Shown here one piece after another: positions 1 to 11,078 of a stretch of 64,000 nucleotides of DNA (the first letter of the stretch is position 1; each line of letters begins with the position of its first letter). The stretch covers positions 1,886,501 through 1,950,500 of the forward strand of contig JAWNZC010000177.1 in NCBI GenBank assembly GCA_035771165.1, in the 5' to 3' direction. Under the pieces are notes generated by a model. That model was not told where the DNA came from, made no database searches, and saw only the letters and a program-made list of their open reading frames with translations. The translations under genes and the position numbers were made by a program. This stretch comes from Paragorgia papillata. Taxonomy: Eukaryota; Cnidaria; Anthozoa; Scleralcyonacea; Coralliidae.

Positions 1-306
1 CCGGCCCTTGGCCAAGGGGTGCAGGGAGGGGGGGTGCCAATTACTCAATTAGTACCTTGCTGCAGTGGGATGCGACGTGGCTTTTCATTGAAAATGTCAA
101 TCACGCCCGTTCGCGCCCTTCTTGTTTTGGGTAATCTTCTGTGTCTATGTAGAGTATCCAATAAAACTGCTGAAACACAAAAACAGAACAAGAGCTAAAA
201 AAAACCCAAAAAGGTCCAGTTTGTACAACTCAAGAGTCGCTTACTAGGATAATTGCGAGAGAAGAGCTTTGACTGTGTTGATTTTTTCTTTGTACATTGT
301 TTTCAG

Positions 307-1900
307 GACGTCCCAGCTTTACCAGTCTTGTCATCACTCGGAAGAACTTTAAGGTGAGCGTCTGAATTTCTCAGAACTCTTTCATTCGCACTTCGTTATG
401 AAACAACTTATCTTTTTCAAAAGGAGATGTTATAAAAATTATTGCCCAGCTAATAATTCGTAAAAAAGCCATGATAAAACATATCAAAAGTTGTAAGTAA
501 GCATGATGAAATTTTTTTGATAAAGAACTAACGTTTCGTCGCTAATCAGTGACATCATCAGAGTGATAAATATTTACAAAATTGTCTCAGGTTTATATAC
601 CTGGCGATTAAAAAATAGATGTGTTAGGTTGTAATTGGTATAAAGTATATTGTAATCGCCTAGGTATAAAGGCCTGGCCAAACGCTTTCAACATTTCATG
701 CAACATCGTTCAACATTGTTGAACGCATGTTGAACGAAAATTTGAACATGTTCAAATTTCGTTCAACACCATTCAACAACGTTGAACATCATTCAACAGG
801 GTGGCCAAACGCTTTCAACATGTTGAATCACGGTTGAATTCAATAATGTTGAACGATGTTGCATTGCAATGTTGAAAGCGTTTGGCCAGGCCTTAAAGCT
901 GAGACAATTTTGTAAATATTTATCTGATGATGTCGCTGGTTAGTGACGAAACGTTAGTTCTTTATTAAAAAAATTTAATATAAATACGTTTTGTGGAAAC
1001 ACCACGTAAAATATTCATATTAGCTAAGCTTGTTGACTGTTATTGCTCTGATGAAGGCCTGAGTCAACAGGCCGAAAGCTTAGCAAATAAATATTTTACG
1101 TTGTGTTTCCACAAAACTTATATATATATTAAGCCCTAATCAAACGAGAACACAAGTCATCGCAAATGGCAGTCAGAATTTCTATGGTGGTCGTTCGAAC
1201 ACCCAAATTAACAAAATAAACGTTTCATGAGTGTTTTAAACAAGTTTCAACTTTGTCACGGTACATGATATTTTCGGGAAACTATTCAGAGCGGCTGGCT
1301 GAGATAGCGTGACTGCCAACTTGCGATGACTTGCGTTCTCGTTTGATTAGGGCTTTACATTTATCGCCATGAAAACTTTCAAAGAATTAAAAAAATGTCA
1401 TCATGCTTACTTACGGCTTTTGATTTTATCATGGCTTTTTTACGAATTATTCGCTGGGCAATAATTTTTATAACAAGATTACGATTCCCGCCTGGCACCT
1501 CGATTGCTACAAAAAGATATGTCTCTCTCGGAAAGCCACCTCGGAAAGGATTAATTTAATTCTCGGAAATTCTATCAGAAAGAATTCTTCGAAATGTCAT
1601 ATCTTTATTTGTACAATAGATACCACACTGGATCTCTCGCCTTTGGTGCTGCTATTATTGCCATCGTTCAGTTTGTCAGAGCTCTTCTCGAGTACGTTGA
1701 CCATAAGCTAAAAGGTAAATCTCTTCCCTAAAAATGCCCTTGCGAAGTTGATGTTAAAATCGATTATAGTACACAATCGTTTAGCTGTCCCAAGCTAGTA
1801 TTAACTAGTATGTGCTACTTGTTTTGTTAATAGAGACCAACCAGGATAACGGTTTTGTCAAATTTGTTATGAAGTAAGTTTTTGTTTGATAACATGGAAC

Positions 1901-1944
<44 letters not shown>

Positions 1945-4900
1945 CATATGTTAATAATGATGTACAAAGTATTAAATAAAATATGGCCCCTTCATATCTG
2001 CAAGACCATTTTGAAATCTCTGAACTAAATGATACGTATTTACTAAGAGAACGAGAAATGACTCTCGTTGGATTTCTAAAAAAGAGTTTTGCATATACAG
2101 GAGCGAAAGTTTGGGATGATATGCCAGAGAATATTAGATGTAATAGAAATCTAAATAGCTTTAAACGATATCTGCAATCATCGCTTCCACAATTGGACTA
2201 ATTTATTGTAAATAATTATAGTCTTGTACATACATACTGTATATATTCGGCTTTCTTGTAAAGCAGTTTTTTAACTGATGAATCTCCGAATTCAAATAAA
2301 TATTTCTCTCTCTCTCTCTCTAATCATCTGTTTTTTCAACCATAGATGCATGAAATGTTGTTTCTGGTGCTTGGAGAAATGTTTACGATTCTTGAACAAG
2401 AACGCCTACATCGGGGTAAGCTTTTCACGAAGTACCACCCTTTACCTTCTTCGAAGAACGGTGCACATTTAGTATAACCCTTTTCTTTTATTTTGACCTA
2501 TAGATTGCCATTTATGGCAAGAACTTCTGCAAGGCTGCAAAAGATGCGTTCTTCTTGTTGTTAAGAAACGCTTTAAGGTAACACGTCAGTTGAATATTAT
2601 TAGTTCAAGTCAGCTACGCGTTGGATTCTTGGTAAATCGTTATTCTTTAAGATTTTGGCTGCGTTTGTTCTGGGGTTTTATGGGTGGTTAATAGTTATTT
2701 GTAATAAACATACCTGTATTTGTAGGGTTGCTTCGATAAATGGCGTTACAGCATTCCTGCTTTTCATTGGCAAACTGTTTGTCGTTGGGATCATAGGTAA
2801 TTAGTTATAACAGCAGTCACAATTATTTCAAGCAAAATGTTGTTATTTAATTGAAGTCTTTGTTTTATTTCGCATATTTCGAGTGCATATATAGCTAGGT
2901 TTTTGGCATCCATTTTGGCTTCCGCCTTGTGCTTCCTTTTGTCTTTTGCCTTCCATCAATATTAGAAGATCATCTACGACTTTAACTTCATTTTTAAACT
3001 TTTTAACATCCTTTATAAACTTTTTAAGTAATAGATAAATCCCGAGAACGAGGGATGTATGCTATATAAAGACCCGAGGACGCGCAATCTGACTTAATTT
3101 ATTATTGAGGAGGTTTTCCAACAAAGTTTTGTCTATTTTTTCCACCTTGGACAAAGATTTTCCTTGTTTTTTTTCTTCATTTCGTATCTAATTATTATTC
3201 AAGGTCTTTATGTGATATAAAGACCTTGGAAGAACAAAGAAAACCGACTCGATAATAAATTAACCTCCTTTATAAACTTTTTAACATCCTTTATAAACTT
3301 TTTAACATCCTTTATAAACTTTTCTCCTTGTTCGTTGCTACTACCATGATTTCAGCATATAACGAGAAATAAGACTGGGAACAGTTAACACCGTTGTCTA
3401 ACTCTTTTTTTCAATCCTACATGCTTCTTATTCGCCTTCTGCCAATCTATTGATCATTAAAATAAACCTTACTATTTCAGGTGTTGCCAGTTTCTACTGG
3501 TTTGATAAATTCGTCAGCGATGTGGACAACGTGCAGTTGTCTTACTCCGTAGTGCCCATTGTGGTAGGTGCCATACTACTTTCACCAACAAACCATCAAT
3601 CCCTGGGCTGCCCGCGAAAATGGACCCCGTTTCGTATTCCTTATTTTAAAGGGAAATAGCATTAAAAATTAAGTTTGTCTAATTTGAAAGAACTCATAAA
3701 ATTGTAATAGAACATCCTTTACAACTTTTTCGTATCTCTCTTCGTTTTCAAGATATTTCATGCAATTTGTTTGATATGTAAATGAGATGGTCTCTGACGT
3801 CAGGTGTGGGGTAAAATATTTTCACATGTAGCAAAACCAGTTATATCTCTAAGTTTGTTCAGCGAAATCATTTGAAACTGTGCACATAAAAACTCCTTGC
3901 GACGCTGAACATTTCATGTTAGATATGTAAGTGATTTTGCTCTGTATGAAAATATTTTACCCCACTCCTAACGTCAGAGACCATCTAATTTACATATCAA
4001 ACAAATTGAAATATCTTGAAAACGCAGAAAGATACGAAAAAGTTGTGAAGGATCTTCTATTACAATTTCATGAGTTCTTTCAAATTAGACAAATTTAATT
4101 TTCAATGCCAATCCTCTTTAAAGAAGAAAGTTGTCAAATAGTTTGAACAAATTTAGTATAACCAGAAACACTGAAATGTTAGTAAACAGTTTTTGTGGGC
4201 AACCACGTGAAGGATAAGACACGGTGTATAGACCATTTTAATAAGTACAGAGTACATCATTTTCCGCCATTGACGTCATTTTCAGCCTTTTGAATTCTAT
4301 TGGAAATATACAAAAGCGAATTCTATGGATCGTTTTCACTCACGTGATCGGTGGCCCCGTTGGGGTGGTGAAACAATACGAAATATTTCAATAAGAATAG
4401 AGTTAAATTCCCATAGGATAAAGATTGCGCACCAACATGGCCGCCATTTCATTGTTTCTGTGCACCAATATGGCCGCCGTGACGTCAGATGAAAACCAAG
4501 AATTGAAAATATGCAAACGCGAAGACAATAAACGAAATTGAGAAGAATTCAAAAGAAAAATTGAAAAGAATTTGATGTCATTAGGGTGAAAATTACGTGG
4601 TCTATACTCTATAGTGCTAACTCTGGTGGAAAGTAAAAACTGTTAGATTTTCTATATAAGGTTACCACAATATAATACTTTCGGCTATCTCTTAAAATAA
4701 GGAAAAATGTAATTATAGAAGAATGGGTGTATTAAATATTAATCAAAATATACTATACTATTTTTTAGGTATGTGTGATAGGTGCCTGGGTGGTAGCTGC
4801 CATTTTCTTTGATGTTTATGACATGGCCATTGACACAGTCTTCTTTTGTTTCCGTAAGTATATAACTTCCTTCGCAGTTATGCAGGCTTTCTGGCAATCC

Positions 4901-6839
4901 TATTTTTATACTACTACTTTACATACACCCACCAGAAAGCTCGTGAATTTTAAAAGGGGATTGGCATTAAAAATTAAGTTTGTCTAATTTGAAAGAACTC
5001 ATAAAATTATAATAGAAGATCCTTTACAACTTTTTCGTATCTTTCTTCGTTTTCAAGATATTTCAATTTGTTTGATATGTAAATGAGATGGTCTCTGACG
5101 TCAGGAGTGGGGTAAAATATTTTATCTAAGTTTGTTCAGCGAAATCATTTGAAACTGTGCACATAAAAACTCCTTGCGACGCTGAACATTTCATGTTAGA
5201 TATGTAAGTGATTTTGCTCTGAATGATAACTGGTTTCGCTACATGTGAGAATATTTTACCCCACTCCTGACGTCAGAGACCATCTCATTTACATATCAAA
5301 CAAATTGAAATATCTTGAAAACGAAGAGAGATACGAAAAAGTTGTAAAGGATGTTCTATTACAATTTTATGAGTTCTTTCAAATTAGACAAACTTAATTT
5401 TTAGTGCTATTGCCCTTTAACGATTTGACAAGTAATATTTCATAAACGAGTGGAGTGTTTGGGCCGCCACTATCAAACACCGAGAAGTGTTTTGAAAAAC
5501 CAAGGCGAAGCCGGCAAGGTTTTTTATCCAACTTCGAGGTGTTTTGATGTCAGATCAAACACAACTTTCGAGTGTATGATATAGCTTCTCAAATGAATTA
5601 ATATTTTAAGAGAAATTTGAGGTAAAACTTGGCTTAATAGAGCCTTTCACGGTTTTGGCAGCCTCTTCAGATCTTTTGATATGCGCCTCGGATCCAAAAA
5701 CCATCGATACCACTGCAAAGAGCGCCATAAAGTTAGTGAAATACCAAAATCTGACAATTATATCTTGACTACAAGCGAAGATATAGCTCGCGATCGGTCG
5801 GTAAAGTTCGCAATTTTAACAGACATTTAATAGCTGGGGGGCAAAGTGATGCCCCCAAGAATTTTGTTGAACCATATCTCTGCTCCTATTTGAGATACAA
5901 CTCTCAAATTTCGCAATTATACTGACTTTACGATGCTCTTTCCAAAGGTGCCAATAGTTTCTCGGTTCCGGGCAAATATAAGTAGTTTGAAGCAAACATA
6001 AGATTTTGAACCGTAAACTTTACCGAGCTATGTCTTCGCTTCTACTCAAGATATAGTTGTCAAATTTTGTTATTCTACTAATTTTAAGACAGACCCTCTT
6101 TCCACTGGTATCGATCGTTTGCCTGTCCGAAGCGTATTGGTAATAAAAATTAAGTTTGTTTAATTTGAAAGAACTCGTAAAATTGTAATAGAAGATCTTT
6201 TACAACTTTTTCGTATCTTTCTTCGTTTTCAAGATATTTCAATTTGTTTAATATGTAAATGAGATGGGCTCTGACGTCATGAGCAGGGTACAGTATTTTT
6301 ACACAAAGCAACATCAGTTATGAAATGTTCAGTGTCACACGGCGTTTTATGTTCACAGTTTCAAATGATTTCGTTGAACAAATTTAGAGATATAACTGAT
6401 TTTTGCTACGTGTGAAAATACTGTACCCTGCTCATGACGTCAGAGACCATTCATTTACATATTAAACAAATTGAAATATCTTGAAAACGAAGAAAGATAC
6501 GAAAAAATTGTAAAGGATCTTCTATTACAATTTTATGAGTTCTTTCAAATTAGACAAACTTAATTTTTGTTGCCAATCTCCTTTAAGAAAATAAAAAACC
6601 GTGAAAGGGTCTAGTTATGCAAGTGGCAAGTGTTTAATCACATATCCAAACTCCGTCTCGGTACTGATTTGCTTTGTTTTGTTGTCTTATGAATTATTAA
6701 TGAGGTTAATAATGCTACTTTATCCTTCTCGTTCGTTGGCTATTTCTTCTTTATAGTTGAAGACAGCGAACGTAACGATGGCAGTGCTGAAAAACCTTAC
6801 TACATGAGTGACAATCTTCGAGATATTCTTGGAAAGTGA
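307..6839 (+). CDS. SLC44A: Choline transporter-like protein (SLC44/CTL family), C-terminal nine exons
   Basis: Exons 307-353, 1620-1714, 1834-1873, 2346-2415, 2504-2577, 2726-2796, 3481-3563, 4769-4853 and 6757-6839 join in phase with GT-AG introns and give the last 215 residues. Seen: [11 protein letters not shown], the LEYVDHKLK segment, a Cys-rich [13 protein letters not shown] block, [27 protein letters not shown], and the tail [18 protein letters not shown] before TGA. These are hallmarks of the C-terminal half of SLC44 proteins (CTL2/4/5 type), multi-pass plasma-membrane or mitochondrial choline carriers. At least three hydrophobic segments are visible (residues about 19-38, 109-135 and 155-185). 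The N-terminal half lies upstream of the window. Introns carry many foldback elements but no exon is interrupted. Family assignment is firm; the subtype and substrate are inferred. Confidence 0.93.
526..966. repeat. Hairpin element with AACTAACGTTTCGTCGC arms, interrupted by a MITE
   Basis: Arms AACTAACGTTTCGTCGCTAA...GTGACATCATCAGA (from about 526) and the inverse ending GACGAAACGTTAGTT (about 966) are paired. The centre (669-894) is a separate TIR element. Confidence 0.75.
669..894. mobile_element. MITE, family with AAGGCCTGGCCAAACGC terminal inverted repeats
   Basis: The ends are AAGGCCTGGCCAAACGCTTT and its inverse. The interior is made of short repeats of the type TTCAACATGTTGAA. A second copy lies at 41331-41945. 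About 225 bp with no ORF, so non-autonomous. Confidence 0.85.
985..1122. repeat. Hairpin element
   Basis: TACGTTTTGTGGAAACACCA at the left pairs with TGTGTTTCCACAAAAC at the right. The loop region contains GATGAAGGCCTGAGTCAACAG, resembling the loops of other hairpin elements in the window. Confidence 0.65.
1131..1356. mobile_element. MITE with AGCCCTAATCAAACGAGAAC terminal inverted repeats
   Basis: The left end AGCCCTAATCAAACGAGAAC (then ACAAGTCATCGCAA) is matched by the inverse at the right (TTGCGATGACTTGCG...GATTAGGGCT). About 226 bp, non-coding, inside the 429-1474 nest. Confidence 0.8.
1900..1944. repeat. (CTGT)n microsatellite
   Basis: About eleven uninterrupted tetranucleotide units in an SLC44 intron. 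Confidence 0.95.
1983..2320 (+). pseudogene. 3' fragment of a non-LTR retrotransposon (reverse-transcriptase C-terminus)
   Basis: An open frame 1983-2201 encodes 72 residues including [34 protein letters not shown] and LNSFKRYLQ. This matches the familiar end of the ORF2-type protein of animal non-LTR retrotransposons (the PSYL...LRNS..F...WN.LP..I...S...FK..L pattern). It is followed by a short AT-rich 3' region ending in (TC)n at about 2308-2320, a plausible element tail. It has no upstream RT core, so it is a 5'-truncated dead copy in an intron, not a host exon. Confidence 0.75.
2990..3330. repeat. Direct repeats (CATCCTTTATAAACTTTTTAA) around an AT-rich insert
   Basis: The 20-bp unit CCTTTATAAACTTTTTAACA recurs at about 3007-3030 and three times at 3265-3322. 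Between them TATATAAAGACCCGAGGA (about 3063) and GATATAAAGACCTTGGA (about 3213) are loosely inverted. Origin unclear. Confidence 0.5.
3650..4123. mobile_element. Foldback element family F1, copy 1
   Basis: The arms begin with a TTAAAATTAAGTTTGTCTAA-type sequence and extend more than 150 bp (…TTTCGTATCT…CAAGATATTT…GACGTCAG). They read inverted at the right end (4020-4123). A GGTAAAATATTTTCACATGT motif sits mid-arm. Three more copies: 4951-5420, 6139-6577 and a diverged one at 52737-53236. Confidence 0.85.
4228..4606. mobile_element. MITE with GTATAGACCA termini
   Basis: GTGTATAGACCATTTTAATA at the left is mirrored by ACGTGGTCTATACTC at the right; the interior is also partly self-complementary (ATTTTCAGCC...GAATTC). 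Intronic, no ORF. Confidence 0.6.
4951..5420. mobile_element. Foldback element family F1, copy 2
   Basis: Near-identical to the 3650-4123 copy, including the paired GTAAAATATTTT and GACGTCAG blocks. It lies about 100 bp after an SLC44 exon. Confidence 0.85.
5638..6613. mobile_element. Element with TAGAGCCTTTCACGGTTTT termini, containing an F1 copy
   Basis: The left end TAGAGCCTTTCACGGTTTT is inverted at the right (AAAACCGTGAAAGGGTCTA). An F1 foldback element (6139-6577) is inserted near its right end, giving a three-level nest with family X outside. Confidence 0.75.
6139..6577. mobile_element. Foldback element family F1, copy 3
   Basis: TAATAAAAATTAAGTTTGTT at the left and its inverse at the right (ACTTAATTTTTGTTGCC). 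Arms include the shared CTTCGTTTTCAAGATATTTC block. Confidence 0.85.
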
Positions 6840-7119
6840 TTCCGATATTATGGAGAAGACCTTGGCTTTCAATAATCACCCGTCATCATCCTATTCGTCA
6901 ATTTTCTAATCTTTGAATGCATTTTGTATTTCTTTCTTTTGAAAGGCCAGGTATAGCAATAGAATGTGTGTGTAGATTTTCCATAAAAATATATCCAGAC
7001 TTTTTTACAAAATACAGAAACACTGAAAATAGTCAGTTCGTATGCAATTAATACTAGACAATAGCCATCTCTATACTTACTGCAATATCATACTGTTGTT
7101 TGGATGTAATCGCGAGGCT

Positions 7120-7125
7120 AATAAA
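7120..7125 (+). terminator. Candidate polyadenylation signal for the SLC44 gene
   Basis: AATAAA about 280 bp after the stop codon, followed by a T/G-rich stretch. Earlier AATAAA-like variants are not excluded. Confidence 0.5.
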
Positions 7126-7149
7126 AATTAAAATAATGCAATTTGTTTT

Positions 7150-7660
7150 GTTCTTGTGTTTCGTATTTGTTTGTTTATTTTAAACTTATTTATTTGTTTA
7201 TTTTAATTCTATTTTTATTTTAGTTTATTCATTTTAATTTCATTTATTTCAGTTCATCGTTTTAATTTCATTTTTCAACTCATTCGTTTCATTCATTTTA
7301 ATTTATCCATTTCTATTCATTCATTTTATGTAGATATTTATTCATTCATCCCGTTTTATTCTATTCTATTTCATTTTATTATATATATATATATTTCATT
7401 CTATTCTATTCCATTTTAGTCCATTCTATTGCATTTCATTCTATTTTACTTTATTCCATTTTATTGTATTTCATTCTATTTTATTTTATTCCATTTTTTT
7501 GTATTTCATTCTATTCTATTTTATTCCATTTTACTGTATTCCATTCTACTCGATTCCATTTTATTTTCTATTTTATTTCATTCTATTCTATTTCTCTTTA
7601 TTCTATTACGTTTTAATCCGTTCCATTCCATTTTTATTCCATTCCATTGTAATCTATTCC
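7150..7660. repeat. Low-complexity T-rich array, degenerate (TTCATTYTAT)n
   Basis: Irregular 5- and 10-bp units of the type ATTCC and ATTTTATTCT over about 500 bp, including (TA)n at 7380-7393. Open frames across it are composition artefacts. Confidence 0.9.
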
Positions 7661-8467
7661 ATTCAAAATTCATTAAAAAAAACAGTCGAACTTGGAGTTT
7701 TCGGCATTGCGAATTTCCAAGAATTTTCAAGGCGCAAGAGTATAAAGAGCCTGGGTTTGAGTTAACAAAATGTTAGGCATACATGAAGTACAGTAATGTT
7801 ACTTCAGATTCTAGAAAACATCACACGAAGATGATGCAAGGACCTCCTTCTAAAACCAGTTTATCGAAATGAACCAAGCAACAAATGTTTAACATTTAAA
7901 GAGAAAGAAGTCCCTGAAGCATGCTAGCATTCTGTAGCTTCAAGTCTATCGTCTTTGTGTGTTATGAACATGGATGAACACTTCTGTCGAGTTAGAGGCA
8001 TTTGAAGATGAAATCCACCAACTTTATCCAAAGGTAAAATTCAATACTTGATAGAAGAAAGATTAAGAATTGTTTCTTTGAGTTTATTTTCATTGAATAC
8101 ATTTCAACACAAAGTTTTCATACCTCTCAGTAGGTATAGCGGTTATAGAATTGCCTCGTTCTTTAAAAATCTCGCTAAATTATTAAAACAAGGAATAGTT
8201 CAGTTCATATTGCTTGTCAGTCCTCTGCTCAATTTAGCATTTCTTTTAGCATTTTCTAGTTGGTTAGGGTTTTACCATAATCAATCGAAATATGGTCCGG
8301 AAACTCGGAAAACTTCAAAGCACCTATAATTCATATTCCTATAATGAGCTGTGATTTTTATGCACTAATAACACTAATATACAGTAGTACAATTTTAAAT
8401 ATGATTATACATTAATACAACATAGTTTAATGCATGATCCAGACCTTCAGACACAGGTACAGACATA

Positions 8468-8622
8468 AGGCTGGTTTCCACTCAGGAAAATGTTCCGCAG
8501 GACAGGAACGGACAGAGAAGTTTTCTTTGTCTTGTGAGCTCTCTGTCGGAACTAACACAAAGGAAACTTTTCTGTCCATTCCTGTCCTGTGGAAGATTTT
8601 CCTGAGTGGAAACCAGCCTATA
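8468..8622. mobile_element. Near-perfect hairpin MITE, GGCTGGTTTCCACTCAGGAA termini
   Basis: GGCTGGTTTCCACTCAGGAA at the left is inverted at the right (TTCCTGAGTGGAAACCAGCC). The arms continue through GGACAGGAA(C/T)GGACAGA, so almost the whole element folds back. Confidence 0.85.
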
Positions 8623-8629
8623 TACGTAG

Positions 8630-8780
8630 ACATAAACAGACATAGACATAGGCATGGATGCTGATGCTGATGTAGACGTGGACATAGATATAGACGGAGA
8701 TATAGACATGGACATGGGCATGGACAAGACATAGACATAGATATAGACACCGACACAGACACAGACATATATATAAACAT
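8630..8780. repeat. (GACATA)n-type hexanucleotide array
   Basis: Degenerate GACATAGACATAGA/GACATGGACATGG units adjoining the hairpin MITE. Confidence 0.85.
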
Positions 8781-8951
8781 AGCTAGATATATGTAAGCAA
8801 ACAGTAGCATACTAGAGACAAGCCTGATCACGATATTAGGTCTAATCTGGAGCCAGTTGACTATTGTTCAATAAGTTACTCAAAATTCCTAATATTTGTA
8901 ACCAATTTCTGGTGGTTTATACTACAGTCGTTAATCTGTTTGTTAGACGTA

Positions 8952-11036
8952 TTAGAATGGGTGATCAGATACATCTACGAAAACGTGAAAGGTTGTTCGA
9001 CTGATAATACTTCCATAACTATTTAAATAATCTGAAACGACTTGAAATTCATGAAAGCCAGGTTGGTCAAACATCACTCGGTTGTAGACTCTACCAACTT
9101 GTCCAGTTTGGTACACACCAAAAACATCATTTCTGCCTTGAACTGGGTAGAAATATATTGAACAAAATGTGTACGACTCAAAGATATTTGTTGTGGGTGG
9201 AATAAATGGATGTAGTCGCAGGAAGTCCGTGTTTAATGGAAGGTAACAGGGAATGCTGATGGCGTTGTGTTGTAGTGTGGAGTATTGACCAGGACACTGG
9301 TTGGTTTGGTAATAACATTGCTTGGTGCAGTATCTAGGACAAGGGTAGTAATAAGAGAAAAGGATGGTGGTTAAAACAATGGCTATAGTGGTGTGATGGT
9401 GGTACTGGTAGTGATAATGATGATGGGTTTTGATAATGACCAAGCTGATGGTGATTATGGTGGTGATTAATGACTGGCATTGTTATGTATGGGGTACGAT
9501 GGTAGTGGTGGTGATGGTGGTGACTGTGGTGATGTTGCTATGGTGATGATAGTGACTATGATTGTGATGGTGATGATGGTGGCAATGGTTGTCATGGTGA
9601 TGCTGATTGTCCTGGTAATGATGATGGTGACCCTGGTGATGATAGTGATAATGGTAATGGTGATGATAATACATAGGATGGTGATGGTGATAATCATGGT
9701 GATAATAACGAGTGTTCCTAAACATAGCCAAAAATGCAAGTTACCAACCCCTCACTGGTGAGAAAATGTCCCTCTGGACATGAAACATTTAAACAGTGAT
9801 ATTTTCCAAGAGTATTGAAGCATTCTCGTGGACCACACATATGTTCCCCTCTCAGACACTCATTGATATCTGAAAAGGATTATACCAAATGTGTTGAATG
9901 ACTCATTCTTAGCTTCAGTAAATTTTTATATCATGCATAAGCCGATGGTGGTGGTGATGATGATGGTTGTAGTGGTGACGATGGTGGTAGTGGTGACAAT
10001 GGTGGTAGTGGTGATGATGATGGTGGTGGTGATGATGATGATGGTGGTAGTGGTGATGATGATGGTGGTGGTGGTGGTGATGATGGTGGTGGTAGTGGTG
10101 ATGATGATGGTGGTGGTGGTGATGATGGTGGTGGTAGTGATGATGGTGATGGTAGTGGTGATGGTGGTGGTGGTGGTGATGATGATGATGTTGGTGGTGA
10201 TCGTGGTGGTGATGATGATGATAATGATGATGTTTGTTGGTGGTGATGGTGGTGGTGGTGATGATGGTGGTGGTAATGGTGGTGGAGATGATGATGGTGG
10301 TGGTGATAGGGATGCTGATGGTGGAGGAGCAGGTAGAGGATGATGATGACGAGGAAGTGGAGAGGATAAGGAGGATGACGAGGAGGAGAAGGGATACCAG
10401 GAGCAAAAGAGGGATGGTGATGATCATGATAATAGCACAGAAACATTTTTAGGATGGAGTATACAACAAACTCTTTAATCACCTATACATGATATCTCGT
10501 CCCAGTGTAGTCTATAACCATCGGGACACTCACATCGTCCAGTTTCAGAATTACATTTATACTGACATTTCCCATAACCATGCAGAGGACAACTGTTTAT
10601 ACCTAGAACGATAATCTGGGGTTAATGTTGTGCTAACAATATCGTTCAGTCACACATTTATTAGACGGACATGTTTGCTGAATCATTAGATTGACGTGTT
10701 TATGTGTACAGTGTACTTATCCCTTACGAACGCAAGTAAGGTTATCAGAATCCAGCCGAGTTCCCCGAGGACACAAACATTGAAAACTTCCAGCAGTATT
10801 CTCGCATCCATACTGACATCTGGGAGGATGTTCTAGACATTCATTGATATCTAGAAAAGATTGAGAGAGAATGAATTCGGAATAAGGAAATGACATAAAA
10901 TTATACTGATTTTAAACAGAAAAATACTTTACCATCCTAATTCAAACATTTGGTTGAATAATATAGGTGGAGTAACGACAGACAGACACACACACAGACA
11001 CACACACAGACACACACACAGACACACAGACAGACA

Positions 11037-11078
<42 letters not shown>

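Larger units (their letters stand above)
429..1474. repeat. Outer foldback element with about 85-bp terminal inverted repeats
   Basis: The left arm (429-515, starting GTTATAAAAATTATTGCCCA) is the inverted copy of the right arm (1391-1474). Between them sit at least three further palindromes (526-966, 985-1122, 1131-1356), so this is a nest of insertions in an SLC44 intron. It has no coding capacity, so it looks like a non-autonomous element. Confidence 0.8.
5430..6710. mobile_element. Family X hairpin element carrying a nested insertion
   Basis: Left part: CAAACACCGAGAAGTG...AACCAAGGCGAAGCCGG...TTCGAGGTGTTTTGAT. Right part: CCAAACTCCGTCTCGGTACTGATTTGCTTTG followed by the family terminal block ATGAATTATTAATGAG (about 6688-6703). 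The middle (5638-6613) is a separate element. Same family as 18580-18850, 19256-19540, 29522-29817, 32500-32830 and 58228-59770. Confidence 0.65.
7661..8951. other. Intergenic spacer between the convergent SLC44 and hemicentin-like genes
   Basis: Contains a dispersed repeat (about 8135-8265) that recurs at 49975-50085, a 155-bp hairpin (8468-8622) and a hexamer array (8630-8780). No convincing coding sequence; an open frame at 8048-8329 overlaps the dispersed repeat. Confidence 0.6.

Noticed and set aside
1983..2201. Extra SLC44 exon or host gene
   Set aside because: The sequence matches the end of a non-LTR retrotransposon protein and is out of place in the SLC44 reading, whose exons join in phase without it.
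7429..7776. Phe/Leu/Ile-rich 115-residue frame resembling a membrane protein
   Set aside because: Degenerate ATTCCATTTTATT repeat; hydrophobicity comes from T-rich codons.
8048..8329. 93-residue frame with hydrophobic segments
   Set aside because: It overlaps a dispersed repeat also found at 49975-50085 and has no recognisable domain.
9483..10482. His-, Met- and Val-rich frames on both strands
   Set aside because: Trinucleotide-like repeats in hemicentin-like introns; they overlap on both strands and lack independent coding signals.
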